From: Micromonospora sp. FIMYZ51
Lineage (GTDB): Bacteria; Actinomycetota; Actinomycetes; Mycobacteriales; Micromonosporaceae
Direction of reading: 5' to 3'
Length of the DNA stretch: 64,000 nucleotides
Assembly: GCF_038246755.1 (NCBI RefSeq)
Contig: NZ_CP134706.1
Coordinates: forward strand, 1,736,001-1,800,000
The first letter of the stretch is position 1. Each line of letters begins with the position of its first letter. Below the pieces are notes generated by a model, which made no database searches, had not been told where the DNA came from, and saw only the letters and a list, made by a program, of their open reading frames with translations. This document shows positions 48,436-59,234 of the stretch, one piece after another. The translations under genes and the position numbers were made by a program.

Positions 48436-48506
48436 GCCGTGGTCCCGCGCCGGCCGATGGCGTACGGCGGCACGTCACGGTCGCCGCGGCTGTTCCGTGC
48501 GCTCAC
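48432..48506 (-). CDS. 24-codon mini-ORF bridging psuG and the PfkB kinase
   Basis: Its GTG overlaps the psuG TGA and its TGA overlaps the kinase GTG (GTGA at both ends). GCGTGAGCGCA at its start is repeated at the kinase start (peptide MSAR..., kinase MSAA...). The interior encodes [15 protein letters not shown]. Same arrangement as the 25-codon ORF before dtd. Confidence 0.45.
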   Translation of the reverse strand: MSARNSRGDRDVPPYAIGRRGTTA

Positions 48507-49438
48507 GCCGGCGGGTCGCCCCGTCGGGTGGCGGCGGCGACCGCGATCCGGGCGGCGAGGTCGGCGTTACGCAGGATGATCCGTACGTTGACCGCCAGGC
48601 TCGCACCCTCGGTGGCGGAGTGGAAGTGGGCCAGCAGGAACGGCGTCACCGCCTTGCCGCTGATCCCGTCGCGCTCCAGCCGGGCCAGCCCCTCGGCGAG
48701 CGTACGGTCGTGCAGTTCCGGGTCGAGCTGTTCGTCGGCGGGCAGCGGGTTGGCGACGATCAGACCGCCACGATGCACGCCGTGCCCCTCGTGAGCGGCC
48801 AGCACGTCGGCGATCAGCTCCGGCGAGTCGACCGACCAGTCCAGGTCGAAGCCGCCGTCGGTGATGAAGAAGCCCGGGAACCTGCGGGTGCGGTAGCCGA
48901 CCACGGCCACCCCCAAGGTCTCCAGGCGTTCCAGCGTCGCCCCCACGTCGAGGATCGACTTGACCCCTGCGCAGACCACCGCGATCGGCGTCCGGGCCAG
49001 GGTGATCAGGTCGGCCGACTCGTCGAAGGTCTGCGCGGCCTCGCGGTGCACCCCGCCCAGGCCGCCGGTGGCGAAGACCCCGATCCCCGCCCGGGCGGCC
49101 ACCGCGCTGGTCGCCGCCACGGTGGTGGCGCCGTCGGCGCGGGTCGCGGCGGCCACCGCGAGATCGCGTACGGAGAGTTTGGTCACCCCGTCCGCGGTGG
49201 CCAGCCGGGTCAGCTCAGCGTCGTCGAGGCCCACCACGAGATCACCGGCGACCATGCCGATGGTGGCCGGCACCGCACCCGCGTCCCGGACGGCCTGTTC
49301 GATCTGCCGGGCCACCCGCAGGTTGTCCGGCCGGGGCAGGCCGTGCGAGACGATTGTGCTCTCCAGGGCGACCACGGGACGCCGCTCGCGCAGCGCCTGG
49401 GCAACCTCGGGGCCGAGGCGAAGGGGAAAGTCGGTCAC
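48503..49438 (-). CDS. psuG: Pseudouridine-5'-phosphate glycosidase
   Basis: Splits pseudouridine 5'-phosphate reversibly into uracil and ribose 5-phosphate. 311 aa: [58 protein letters not shown] and [10 protein letters not shown] are characteristic PsuG blocks including the catalytic Lys region. The GTG at 49438 begins VTDFPLRLG; the frame is open another 11 codons. Forms a catabolic pair with the PfkB kinase. Confidence 0.95.
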   Translation of the reverse strand: MTDFPLRLGPEVAQALRERRPVVALESTIVSHGLPRPDNLRVARQIEQAVRDAGAVPATIGMVAGDLVVGLDDAELTRLATADGVTKLSVRDLAVAAATRADGATTVAATSAVAARAGIGVFATGGLGGVHREAAQTFDESADLITLARTPIAVVCAGVKSILDVGATLERLETLGVAVVGYRTRRFPGFFITDGGFDLDWSVDSPELIADVLAAHEGHGVHRGGLIVANPLPADEQLDPELHDRTLAEGLARLERDGISGKAVTPFLLAHFHSATEGASLAVNVRIILRNADLAARIAVAAATRRGDPPA

Positions 49439-49526
49439 AATCGCCCACCGTAGCGTGCCGCTTCGGTCCACTCAGCTGGACCGGGGTCACGGTGACCTGC
49501 CAGACTTGTCAGTTGGAGGTGCAGAC

Positions 49527-49745
49527 GTGAGCACACAGGTCCTCGAGCGTCCGGAGCTGAAGGACGCCGACACCGGTCCGGAGATGTTCCACTACGTCCG
49601 GAAGGAGAAAATCGCCGAAAGTGCCGTCATGGGCACCTTCGTCGTGGCGTTGTGCGGGGAGACGTTTCCGGTGACGAAGTCGGCCAAGCCGGGCTCGCCG
49701 GTCTGCCCCAAGTGCAAGGAGATCTACGACTCGTACTCCGAGTGA
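49527..49745 (+). CDS. DUF3039 family protein, 72 aa
   Basis: Small actinobacterial protein: FHYVRKEKIAESAVMGTFVVALCGETFPVT and CPKCKEIYDS, with Cys residues that could bind zinc. GTG at 49527 after GGAGGTGCAGAC. 28 bases upstream of the TRIC-type gene. Confidence 0.9.
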   Translation: MSTQVLERPELKDADTGPEMFHYVRKEKIAESAVMGTFVVALCGETFPVTKSAKPGSPVCPKCKEIYDSYSE

Positions 49746-49773
49746 GCTCCCACCGGCGGCGTAGCCTGCGGCG

Positions 49774-50427
49774 GTGACCACCTCCACCGCCCTGCTCCTG
49801 GCCGACCTGGCCGGCGTCGCGGTTTTCGCCGCCTCGGGCGCCTCCGCGGCGGTGGCCAAGCGGCTCGACCTGTTCGGCGTCGTCTTCGTCGGTTTCGTCG
49901 CCGCCCTCGGCGGCGGGATCGTGCGGGATCTCGTGATCGACGAGGTCCCGCCGCTGGCCTTCGCCGACTGGCGATACGCGACCACCGCCGCGGTGACCGC
50001 GGCGGCGATCTTCTGGCTGCACCCGCAGTTCGCCCGGCTGCGCACCACAGTGCTGGTGCTGGACGCCGCCGGGCTCGGCCTGTTCACCGTCACCGGCACC
50101 CTCAAGGCCCTCGACGCCCAGGTGCCGCCGGTCGGTGCGGTCCTGATCGGCATGATCACCGCGATCGGTGGCGGGCTCGTTCGGGACCTGTTGACCGGCG
50201 AGATCCCGGTGGTGCTGCGGCGGGAGATCTACGCCGTCGCGGCGCTCGCCGGGGCGATCCTGATGGTGCTGCTGAACGGCCTCGGGCACACCGGACCGAT
50301 CCCGCTCACCGGCGCGGCGATGCTGGTCTTCGGCGTACGCCTGGTGGCCCTGCGCCGCCGCTGGTCGGCCCCGGTGCCGGCGCCACGGCCGCCGCCCACC
50401 GCCACCCCCGGCCCGCCACCGGAGTGA
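49774..50427 (+). CDS. TRIC cation channel family protein (UPF0126)
   Basis: 217 aa with about seven membrane helices and two repeats each with a GGG(I/L)VRDL motif, the signature of prokaryotic TRIC channels. Probably a monovalent-cation channel. GTG at 49774. A Pro-rich cytoplasmic tail ends the protein. The 241-base gap after it (50428-50668) shows only a TATGCT at 50548, possibly the -10 for the helicase gene. Confidence 0.9.
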   Translation: MTTSTALLLADLAGVAVFAASGASAAVAKRLDLFGVVFVGFVAALGGGIVRDLVIDEVPPLAFADWRYATTAAVTAAAIFWLHPQFARLRTTVLVLDAAGLGLFTVTGTLKALDAQVPPVGAVLIGMITAIGGGLVRDLLTGEIPVVLRREIYAVAALAGAILMVLLNGLGHTGPIPLTGAAMLVFGVRLVALRRRWSAPVPAPRPPPTATPGPPPE

Positions 50428-50668
50428 GCTGACCGGGCCGTCGATGCTCCAGCCGGCTCGGTGGGTCGGCGGTCGGGCCGTAGTGGTGAACAGCACGGCC
50501 CGGCCCGGTGTGGCGTCGAGTGGGGGCGGCGGTCGCCGCTGGTTATGCTGAGTCGGCCTTCGCGGCTTCTGCGCGGAGGCGTTTTCGTGGGCGACGGCTG
50601 CCGTGCCCCTCGGCCCGGCCCGCTGCCCGCGCGTCGGACATCGTGCGGTCGGAGAGGAGCCAACCCCT

Positions 50669-52396
50669 GTGGCAGCCCGGACGCCGGCGCTCGAGACATT
50701 TCCGCCCCTACGGGCCTGGCAGCGCAAGGCGATGGTGGAGTACCTGCGCCGTCGCAGCGAGGACTTCACCGCGGTGGCCACGCCCGGCGCCGGTAAGACC
50801 ACCTTCGCGCTGCGGATCGCCGCCGAGTTGCTCGCCGACGGCACCGTCGAGGCGGTCACCGTGGTCGCGCCGACCGAGCACCTGAAGAGCCAGTGGGCGG
50901 CTGCGGCGGCCCGGGTCGGCATCCAACTCGACGCCGCGTTCCGCAACGCCGACCTGCACTCCTCGGCCGATTTCCACGGTGCCGTGGTCACCTACGCCCA
51001 GGTCGGCATGGCGCCGCAGGTGCACCGGCGGCGCACCATGACCCGGCGGACCCTTGTCATCCTCGACGAGATCCACCACGCGGGCGACTCGCGTACCTGG
51101 GGCGACGGGGTGAAGGCCGCCTTCGAACCGGCGGTACGGCGGCTGATGCTCACCGGCACCCCGTTCCGCTCCGACGACAATCCGATCCCGTTCGTCAGCT
51201 ACGAGCGCGGCGACGACGGTCTGCTGCGCTCGCGAGCCGACTCGGTCTACGGCTACTCCGACGCGCTGCGCGACGGCGTGGTGCGGCCGGTGCTGTTCCT
51301 GGCGTACTCGGGGGAGACCCGATGGCGGACCAACGCCGGGGAGGAACTGGCGGCCCGGCTGGGCGAGCCGATGACGCAGGATCTCGTCGCCCAGGCCTGG
51401 CGTACCGCCCTGGATCCGGCCGGCGACTGGATGCCGCAGGTACTGCGCGCCGCCGACGCCCGGCTGACCGTGCTGCGGGAGGCGGGCATGCCCGACGCCG
51501 GTGGCCTGGTCATCGCCACCGACCAGCAGGCTGCCCGCTCGTACGCCAAGCTGATCGAGCAGGTCACCGGGGAACGGGCCGCGGTGGTGCTCTCCGACGA
51601 CGTGGGCGCTTCGGCCCGGATCGCGACGTTCGCGGCCTCCGAGCAGCGTTGGCTGGTGGCGGTGCGGATGGTGTCCGAGGGCGTCGACATCCCCCGGCTG
51701 GCCGTCGGCGTGTACGCGACAAGTGCCAGCACCCCGCTGTACTTCGCGCAGGCGATCGGGCGGTTCGTCCGGGCCCGCCGGCCGGGGGAGACCGCGTCGG
51801 TCTTCCTGCCCAGCGTGCCGCACCTGCTCGGGCTGGCCAGCGAGATGGAGACCGAGCGGGACCACGTACTGGGCAAGCCGAAGGACCGGGAGGGCTTCGA
51901 CGACGACCTGCTGGACCGGGCCCAGCGCGAGGAACAGGCAAGCGGCGAGCTGGAGAAGCGGTACGCCGCGCTCTCCGCCACCGCCGAGCTGGACCAGGTG
52001 ATCTTCGACGGTGCCTCCTTCGGTACGGCGGCCCAGGCCGGCACGCCCGAGGAGGAGGAATACCTGGGCCTGCCGGGTCTGCTCACCTCCGAGCAGGTGG
52101 CGGCGCTGCTGTCCAAGCGGCAGGCCGAGCAGTTGGCCGCCCAGCGGCGGCGGGCCGCCGAGCGTAGCGCCGAACCGGCCGGGGCACCGGCCGCCCCGGC
52201 ACCGATGAGCGCCGCCCAGCGCCGGGTGGCGCTACGCCGTCAGCTCAACGCCCTGGTGGCCGCCCAGCACCACCGCACCGGCCAACCGCACGGCAAGATC
52301 CACGCCGAGCTGCGCCGCCTCTGCGGCGGCCCACCCAGCGCCCAGGCCACCATCGAGCAACTCGAAGAACGCATCGCCACCGTCCAGACCCTCTGA
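50669..52396 (+). CDS. DEAD/DEAH-box (SF2) helicase, XPB-like, 575 aa
   Basis: Walker A PGAGKTT at residues 39-45, DEIHH (133-137), TGTPFRSDDNPIPF, and the second RecA domain with MVSEGVDIPRLAVGVYAT and QAIGRFVRAR (motifs V and VI). A C-terminal extension of about 150 residues is charged and helical. Common actinobacterial helicase of unassigned role, probably DNA repair. GTG at 50669 after GGAGAGGAG. Confidence 0.9.
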   Translation: MAARTPALETFPPLRAWQRKAMVEYLRRRSEDFTAVATPGAGKTTFALRIAAELLADGTVEAVTVVAPTEHLKSQWAAAAARVGIQLDAAFRNADLHSSADFHGAVVTYAQVGMAPQVHRRRTMTRRTLVILDEIHHAGDSRTWGDGVKAAFEPAVRRLMLTGTPFRSDDNPIPFVSYERGDDGLLRSRADSVYGYSDALRDGVVRPVLFLAYSGETRWRTNAGEELAARLGEPMTQDLVAQAWRTALDPAGDWMPQVLRAADARLTVLREAGMPDAGGLVIATDQQAARSYAKLIEQVTGERAAVVLSDDVGASARIATFAASEQRWLVAVRMVSEGVDIPRLAVGVYATSASTPLYFAQAIGRFVRARRPGETASVFLPSVPHLLGLASEMETERDHVLGKPKDREGFDDDLLDRAQREEQASGELEKRYAALSATAELDQVIFDGASFGTAAQAGTPEEEEYLGLPGLLTSEQVAALLSKRQAEQLAAQRRRAAERSAEPAGAPAAPAPMSAAQRRVALRRQLNALVAAQHHRTGQPHGKIHAELRRLCGGPPSAQATIEQLEERIATVQTL

Positions 52397-52485
52397 CCGG
52401 CCCGGGGTTTGATCACGAGGCTGTTGTACCGGGTGGGCGGCTATCGGGCCGCCATCCGGACACGGGGGTCAAGGGACGCGAAAAT

Positions 52486-52523
52486 GCCGGCCGGAGACAT
52501 CCCTGGGGATGTCTCCGGCCGGC
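52486..52523 (-). terminator. Strong terminator of the DUF7455 gene
   Basis: A perfect 18-bp stem (GCCGGCCGGAGACATCCC and complement), 2-base loop, followed on the minus strand by ATTTTCG. It lies 18 bases past the DUF7455 stop and also faces the end of the helicase gene. Confidence 0.9.
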
Positions 52524-52541
52524 TGGAGCAGGTTATGGATC

Positions 52542-52775
52542 TCAGTTGGCCATCAGGTCGGCGCCGCGCCAGGTGAACTCCGGGTCCGTCGCGTACCGCA
52601 CGGTGATCTTCACGAGATCTTCGGCGTACTTGTTCGCGTGGTGCCCACAGAACACGAGCTCGCTCCCACCAGCGAGGGTGATCCGGAGCTTGCCGGCGGC
52701 ATTGCAGCGGTCGCACCGTTCATCGGCGGCCGGGGGGCTCACCGTCTCGGGCGGCGGCGTGAGGGTCGGGGTCAT
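52542..52775 (-). CDS. DUF7455-like zinc-ribbon protein, 77 aa
   Basis: CDRCNAAGKLRITLAGGSELVFCGHHANKY gives C-x2-C...C-x2-H, a zinc-ribbon typical of this short actinobacterial family encoded beside the principal sigma gene. ATG at 52775 after GAGGAGGAAGGCG. The 243-base gap upstream holds an inverted repeat TGATCACC...GGTGATCA (about 52957-52989) and no gene. Confidence 0.85.
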   Translation of the reverse strand: MTPTLTPPPETVSPPAADERCDRCNAAGKLRITLAGGSELVFCGHHANKYAEDLVKITVRYATDPEFTWRGADLMAN

Positions 52776-53018
52776 CGCCTTCCTCCTCTGGTCGTCACCG
52801 ATGAACACTCTCTTCGGTCTTGGTCACCTATCGTGCAACACCCTTGTCGGGCCTCGCCTTCCCTGTGTGCCCTCGGGGGACCGAGGTCACACCTGGCACG
52901 GACAGTGTGCCGTGCCTCCAGGGTGCCACGTCAACGATCACATTCGTGCATCACCTGATCACCATGGGGCGTTGTACGCCAGGTGATCAAAAAGACACGA
53001 TCGGTTGACGGATGCTGA

Positions 53019-54608
<1,590 letters not shown>

Positions 54609-54752
54609 GAATGACCTTCCGGAGGCGAAGAGCGAGCACGGCCGGATCGTCTGGCGCAGCGTGGGGCACCGTGCCGGGCGATGTGGTTGAGGAACCCCCG
54701 TGTCCCCGGCCGGCCGGTCGCTCGGCCGCCCGTGGCGCGTGGGCAGGGGTGA

Positions 54753-54758
54753 ATTGTA
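54753..54758 (-). promoter_or_regulatory. Candidate -10 (TACAAT) of the principal sigma gene
   Basis: Minus strand TTACAATTC, with a poor -35 (CAGGAT) 18 bases upstream; leader of about 140 bases. The same divergent gap contains TTCTTG-16-GATACC (about 54830-54857) that could drive suhB. Confidence 0.45.
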
Positions 54759-54892
54759 ACGCCGTCGGCGGCGATCATCCTGCGCCGCACGGTTGATCGG
54801 TGGTCTGGACCGCCGATTCGGTGTTCTTGTGGACTTTGTAAGGATGATACCCGCACGAAATTCGGAAATTCGGCCGTGCGGGAAGGGGACGG

Positions 54893-55717
54893 ATGATGGA
54901 TCGCTCGGTGCCATCGCCGCCGGAGCTGTTGGAGATCGCGCTCGGCGTGGCGCGGGACGCGGCGGCCACCGCGTACCGGATGCGGGCCGAGGGGGTCTCG
55001 GTCACGGCGACCAAGAGCACCGTCACCGATGTGGTGACCGCCGCCGACCGGGCGGTCGAGCGCCAGATCACCGGCACGTTGCGGCGGCTGCGACCGGGTG
55101 ACGCCGTGCTGGGCGAGGAGTACGGCACGGCGGAGCACGGCACCGACGCCCCGACCGGGGTGCGCTGGATCGTCGATCCCATCGACGGCACGGTCAACTA
55201 CCTGTACGGGCTACCGCACTGCGCGGTGTCCATCGCCGCAGAGGTGGACGGCGCGGTGGTGGCGGGCGTGGTCCGCAACATCCACACCGGCGAGGAGTGG
55301 ACCGCGACGATCGGCGGCGGCGCCTGGCGGGCCGGTCAGCGGCTGACCTGCTCCACCGAGACCGACCTCGGTCAGGCGCTGGTGGTCACCGGGTTCGGCT
55401 ACGACTCGCGGCGCCGGGCCCATCAGGCCCGGGTGGTCGCGGAGTTGATCACGCAGGTGCGGGACATCCGCCGGCTCGGCGCCGCCGCCATCGACCTGTG
55501 CCTGGTCGCCGAGGGGCGGGCCGACGCCTACTACGAGAAGGGCCTGGCGGCCTGGGACCAGGCGGCGGGTGCGCTGGTGGCCACCGAGGCCGGCGTACGG
55601 ATCGGCGGGCTCAAGGGCCTGCCGCCCGGGCCGGACATGGTCGTCGCCGCCCCGCCGGCCCTGTTCGACCCCCTGCACGACCACCTGGCTCGGTTGGATG
55701 CCTCCGGCGGCCCGTGA
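54893..55717 (+). CDS. suhB: Inositol monophosphatase family protein
   Basis: Mg-dependent phosphatase, 274 aa: GEEYG (metal Glu), [13 protein letters not shown] (metal Asp pair) and the C-terminal [14 protein letters not shown] (metal Asp). Probably inositol-1-phosphate dephosphorylation in inositol-lipid or mycothiol supply. ATG at 54893; a second ATG is the next codon. Divergent from the sigma gene. Confidence 0.92.
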   Translation: MMDRSVPSPPELLEIALGVARDAAATAYRMRAEGVSVTATKSTVTDVVTAADRAVERQITGTLRRLRPGDAVLGEEYGTAEHGTDAPTGVRWIVDPIDGTVNYLYGLPHCAVSIAAEVDGAVVAGVVRNIHTGEEWTATIGGGAWRAGQRLTCSTETDLGQALVVTGFGYDSRRRAHQARVVAELITQVRDIRRLGAAAIDLCLVAEGRADAYYEKGLAAWDQAAGALVATEAGVRIGGLKGLPPGPDMVVAAPPALFDPLHDHLARLDASGGP

Positions 55718-55820
55718 CCGTTGCCCGGTCGGGCGATCACCGCAGCGGCCACCAGTCCGGTCAGATCGGCCCGTCCGGCCGGAGAACCTGCCTGGCCGCC
55801 GGTGCTGACCGCCCGGTCGG

Positions 55821-56351
55821 TTACTTCTCCACCGGCATCGGGCAGGAGCCCGGCGGGGCGACCGGAGCACCGAGGTCGCCGAGGGACTGATTGACCTCGG
55901 TGGTGGTGGCCAACTGCTGGAAGTTGTTGCCGAGCACCACGTCGACGATGTCGTCCTCCCGCTCGGGGTTGTACTCCAGCTTCGCCCGGCCCAGGAAGTA
56001 CGCCCGCAGCAGGTGCGCCGACCCGACGCCCTTCGGGCCGTAGCGCAGGACCGCCACCCCGTCGATCTGCTTCTTCTCGTTGCCGCGCTTCTTCACCTGG
56101 AAGTCGCGGTTGCGGAAGTCGTCACCGACGACGGCGGCCAGCCCGGGGCGGTCGGTGCCGTTCATCACATTGAGCTTGACGTCCTTGCGCTCCCGCAGCG
56201 TGACGTCGGCGCGCGGCCAGTCATCGGGGCAGCCTTCGGCGGTGCCCGCGCTGCTCTGCGTGTCCCGGAGCACGGCGACGACCACGAAGACCAGGGCGAG
56301 CACCGCCAGCATGCCGACGACAACGAGTGCTCGCACTCGCGCAAAGCTCAT
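55821..56351 (-). CDS. LytR_C domain membrane protein (Cei-like)
   Basis: 176 aa. One N-terminal membrane helix (VRALVVVGMLAVLALVFVVVAVL), then an extracytoplasmic LytR C-terminal domain (VKLNVMNGTDRPGLAAVVGDDFRNRDFQV...VLRYGPKG...LGNNF). The syntenic mycobacterial gene (Rv2700) affects envelope integrity. ATG at 56351 after GGGAGCG. Confidence 0.88.
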   Translation of the reverse strand: MSFARVRALVVVGMLAVLALVFVVVAVLRDTQSSAGTAEGCPDDWPRADVTLRERKDVKLNVMNGTDRPGLAAVVGDDFRNRDFQVKKRGNEKKQIDGVAVLRYGPKGVGSAHLLRAYFLGRAKLEYNPEREDDIVDVVLGNNFQQLATTTEVNQSLGDLGAPVAPPGSCPMPVEK

Positions 56352-56498
56352 CAGAGCGCTCCCAGGCGGTGTGGGTGGGTGGCGGCGGCCGTCAATGCTG
56401 GGGCTGTGCCGCCGGCCGTCAGGTACGCCGCTGAGGTTAGCGGTTGTCCGACCGTCGCGTGGAAACAGTCCGACATGCCGGCGCGCCATCCGATAACC

Positions 56499-56512
56499 GG
56501 GTAGTACTACCC
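56499..56512. promoter_or_regulatory. Perfect 14-bp palindrome in a divergent promoter gap
   Basis: GGGTAGTACTACCC lies in the 419-base region between the LytR_C gene and DUF4193. Nothing else coding is seen there. Probably an operator; the regulator is unknown. TTACAA near 56727 could be a -10 for DUF4193. Confidence 0.5.
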
Positions 56513-56770
56513 CTATCTTCGTGTCGCCTGAGTCACATTGGGAACAACTTCCCGTGCAGGGGCGTACATCTCAGCCACGAGGGCGGTATACATGCCTCGC
56601 CCAAAGGGGGGGTAGGTTCCGCGCTCGCCGGAGAGATCCTCCGGCGGTCTGACCCGAGCGGTCATCGGGTCAGGTGGCCGACACTAGCGGTGGCCGGCTT
56701 GCGGAACCGAAACAGAGTCGTCCGGCGTTACAACCGGAAGCGACAACATCGAAATGGGAGAGTGAAACCG

Positions 56771-57067
56771 ATGGCCACCGACTACGACGCCCCGCGCCGC
56801 GACGAGGTCGACCTCGGCGAGGACAGCCTGGAAGAGCTCAAGGCCCGGCGCGTCGACTCACAGTCGGGCGCCGTGGACGTCGACGAGGCTGAAGTGGCTG
56901 AGAGCTTCGAGCTGCCCGGGGCCGACCTGGCCGACGAGGAGCTCACGGTCAAGGTGCTGCCGATGCAGCAGGACGAGTTCCGCTGTGCCCGCTGCTTCCT
57001 GGTGCATCACCGTAGCCAGTTGGCGGTCGAGCGGAACGGCGAGCTGATCTGCCGCGAGTGCGTCTGA
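56771..57067 (+). CDS. DUF4193 family protein, 98 aa
   Basis: Acidic N-terminal half (EVDLGEDSLEELKARR) and a C-terminal zinc ribbon FRCARCFLVHHRSQL...ICRECV. Conserved in actinobacteria (Rv2699c); function unknown. ATG at 56771 after GGGAGAG. Confidence 0.92.
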   Translation: MATDYDAPRRDEVDLGEDSLEELKARRVDSQSGAVDVDEAEVAESFELPGADLADEELTVKVLPMQQDEFRCARCFLVHHRSQLAVERNGELICRECV

Positions 57068-57090
57068 CCGAGGGATCGACACCACTGGCA

Positions 57091-57120
57091 AGCGGCGGCT
57101 CCACACGTGGGGCCGCCGCT
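57091..57120 (+). terminator. DUF4193 terminator
   Basis: AGCGGCGGCTCCA pairs with TGGGGCCGCCGCT (12 pairs plus one G-U), 4-base loop, 23 bases after the stop; weak U content. Confidence 0.65.
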
Positions 57121-57212
57121 GCCCGGCTCGGCGAGCGCTGCGCGCACCGACCTGATTGACTCGTTATGGCGGGCCGCCGTGCTGGCGGTCGTCCAGCCGG
57201 GGAGGTCGGGAC

Positions 57213-57296
57213 ATGAGCGAGCGGCAGCGAGTGAATCATCGGCTCAGTGCGGTGGTGCCTCGTGGCGGCACGGAGCGCAGCGGAGTGCCGGCATGA
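57213..57296 (+). CDS. 27-codon mini-ORF, fourth copy of the fbp-locus repeat
   Basis: Begins MSERQRVNHRLSA and ends RSGVPA; its TGA overlaps the ATG of the next gene (ATGA). Same length and layout as the three units at 42695-42938 but about 20% different in bases. GGGGAGGTCGGGAC precedes its ATG. The downstream gene begins MSEG, matching the unit start. Confidence 0.5.
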   Translation: MSERQRVNHRLSAVVPRGGTERSGVPA

Positions 57297-58084
57297 GCGA
57301 GGGTGCTCCGGACGAGTTGGGTGCGACGGTCGCGGCGCTGACCGCCGACGAGATCGAGCCGGCCACCCGCCGGCAGCTGCTCGGTCGACTGGTGCAGCAG
57401 GCCCGCGCTCGTGGCGTCCGTGACCTGTTCAAGCCAGGGGCGGCGCTGCGCTGGATGGTCGACACGGTGGCCGAGATCGCCCCGCACGTGCCGATCCGTG
57501 ACCTGGCCACCCTGCGTCGGCATTTCCCGGACCTGGACGACGAGGCGCTGGCCGACCGGCTGATCCGCAACGCGTCCCGGGCGACCGCGGGCATCGGCGC
57601 GGCCGGCGGTGGCGCCTCCGCCGTGCAGTGGACGGTCGCGCCGACGCTACTCTCCGCGCCGGTCCTGCTCGCCGCCGAGACGGTGGCCGTGGTGGCGATC
57701 GAGCTGAAGCTGACCGGGGAACTGCACGAGGTCTACCGGGCCCCGCTGCCGGCCGGTGGCACCCCGCGTACGGTGGCCCTGGTCCAGGCCTGGGCCAGCC
57801 AGCGTGGGGTCAACCCGATGATGCCCGGGGTGGGCGTGGGTGCCGTGCTGGGCACGGCCGCCCGGCGCGAGCTGCGGGAGACCCTGTTGAAGCGGTTCGG
57901 GCGGAACCTGACCACGCTGGGCCCGTTCCTCACCGGCGCGGCGGTGGCCAGCTACCTGAACCGGCGGGCCACCCGGACGCTTGCCGACCAGCTCCGCACC
58001 GATCTGCGTCGGCAGCGACGCGGCCTGCCGGGCTCGTCACCGCCGCTGCCGGGTACTCCGCCAGCGCTGCCCGGCGCACCCTGA
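57293..58084 (+). CDS. Hypothetical protein, 263 aa
   Basis: I do not recognise the family. Helical N-terminus (ATRRQLLGRLVQQARARGVRDLF), a hydrophobic Ala/Gly stretch around residues 95-140 (GIGAAGGGASAVQWTVAPTLLSAPVLLAAETVAVVAI), a second at GPFLTGAAVASYL, and a Pro-rich tail. Possibly membrane-associated. Its ATG overlaps the mini-ORF stop. Convergent with DUF3093. Confidence 0.75.
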   Translation: MSEGAPDELGATVAALTADEIEPATRRQLLGRLVQQARARGVRDLFKPGAALRWMVDTVAEIAPHVPIRDLATLRRHFPDLDDEALADRLIRNASRATAGIGAAGGGASAVQWTVAPTLLSAPVLLAAETVAVVAIELKLTGELHEVYRAPLPAGGTPRTVALVQAWASQRGVNPMMPGVGVGAVLGTAARRELRETLLKRFGRNLTTLGPFLTGAAVASYLNRRATRTLADQLRTDLRRQRRGLPGSSPPLPGTPPALPGAP

Positions 58085-58124
58085 GGGCTGGTGCTTCTGG
58101 CGGTGCGCGACGGTGCCGGCCGGC

Positions 58125-58616
58125 TCAGTTCGTCGACTGCCGGGCGGCCAGGATCGCCTCGGCCAGCTCGACCGGGTGCCGGGAGCTGACCACCCAGAAC
58201 GGGGTGGGGTCGGCCGGATCGTCCAGGACCACCTGAACCGCGCCGGAGATCCACGGCCGCTGGACCACGAACGCCAGTGGGTCGGCTCCGACGCCGAGCA
58301 CCTCACGCCGTCCCTCGGCGTCCAGCGCGATGGCGTCGGCGACGAACCGGACCGGCAGCCGGGCATCGTCGACCCGCAACTCGCCGTCGGCCACCGCGAC
58401 CCGGATCCGGCCCAGCCACGCCAACCCGGCGACCGCGGCGGGAAGCAGCACCGCGAACGGCAACCAGGCGCGTACCCCGGCGCCACCCATCCAGATCTCG
58501 ACCGCGACCAGGGTGGCGGCGGCCAGCCCGGCGAGCCACAGCCACCAGGGCAGCCGGAGCCGTTCGGAGTAGGCCGCAGACGCCGTGGTGGACGAAGCAG
58601 ACGGTGACTGGCTCAC
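58125..58616 (-). CDS. DUF3093 family membrane protein, 163 aa
   Basis: YSERLRLPWWLWLAGLAAATLVAVEIWMG and a second helix WLPFAVLLPAAVAGLAWLG, then a beta-rich domain with DPADPTPFWVVSSRHPVELAEAIL. Matches DUF3093 (Rv2698 position). GTG at 58616 is the last start before the conserved region; weak ribosome site. Divergent from dut. Confidence 0.88.
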   Translation of the reverse strand: MSQSPSASSTTASAAYSERLRLPWWLWLAGLAAATLVAVEIWMGGAGVRAWLPFAVLLPAAVAGLAWLGRIRVAVADGELRVDDARLPVRFVADAIALDAEGRREVLGVGADPLAFVVQRPWISGAVQVVLDDPADPTPFWVVSSRHPVELAEAILAARQSTN

Positions 58617-58703
58617 TCGTACCAGGGTACGGCGCGGGCTGGCCCCGGTACCGGGCAGGATGGCAGGGTCACCCCCAGCGGATGAGGACGAAAGAGGGAA
58701 ACC

Positions 58704-59234
58704 GTGACCGACGTGGTGCCCGTGCTGGTCCGGCAGCTCGACCCTGAGCTGCCGCTGCCGGCGTACGCCCATCCCGGTGACGCCGGTGCCGATCTGGTGG
58801 CGGCCACCGACGTCGAGTTGCCGCCCGGTGGCTGGGCGCTGGTGCCGACCGGTGTGGCGATCGCGCTACCCGAGGGGTACGTGGGCCTGGTTCATCCCCG
58901 ATCGGGGCTTGCGGCCAGACTCGGCGTGACGGTGCTCAACGCGCCCGGTACGGTCGACGCCGGCTACCGGGGTGAGATCCTGGTCAACCTGATCAACCAT
59001 GATCGGGCCACGCCGGTGAAGATCTCCCGGGGCGACCGGATCGCGCAACTCGTTGTGCAGCGAGTGGCGCGGGCCGCGTTCCGGCCGGTGACCGAGTTGC
59101 CCGCGTCCGGACGCGGGACCGGCGGCCACGGCTCCACCGGCGGGCACGCCGGGTTGGTGCCGCCACCGGAGACGGCTGGCGCGGACGGAACAGATGGCAC
59201 CGTGGGTGCGAACAGCGGAGGGTGGACGCAGTGA
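58704..59234 (+). CDS. dut: Deoxyuridine 5'-triphosphate nucleotidohydrolase
   Basis: Hydrolyses dUTP to dUMP, keeping uracil out of DNA. Trimeric dUTPase motifs: [35 protein letters not shown] and the C-terminal Gly-rich [13 protein letters not shown] arm. The tail of about 30 residues is longer than usual. GTG at 58704 preceded by AAGAGGGAAACC. Its stop overlaps the next start (GTGA). Confidence 0.96.
   Translation: MTDVVPVLVRQLDPELPLPAYAHPGDAGADLVAATDVELPPGGWALVPTGVAIALPEGYVGLVHPRSGLAARLGVTVLNAPGTVDAGYRGEILVNLINHDRATPVKISRGDRIAQLVVQRVARAAFRPVTELPASGRGTGGHGSTGGHAGLVPPPETAGADGTDGTVGANSGGWTQ

Noticed and set aside
52957..52989. Intrinsic terminator of the principal sigma gene
   Set aside because: The inverted repeat TGATCACC...GGTGATCA has its T-run before, not after, the stem on the minus strand.
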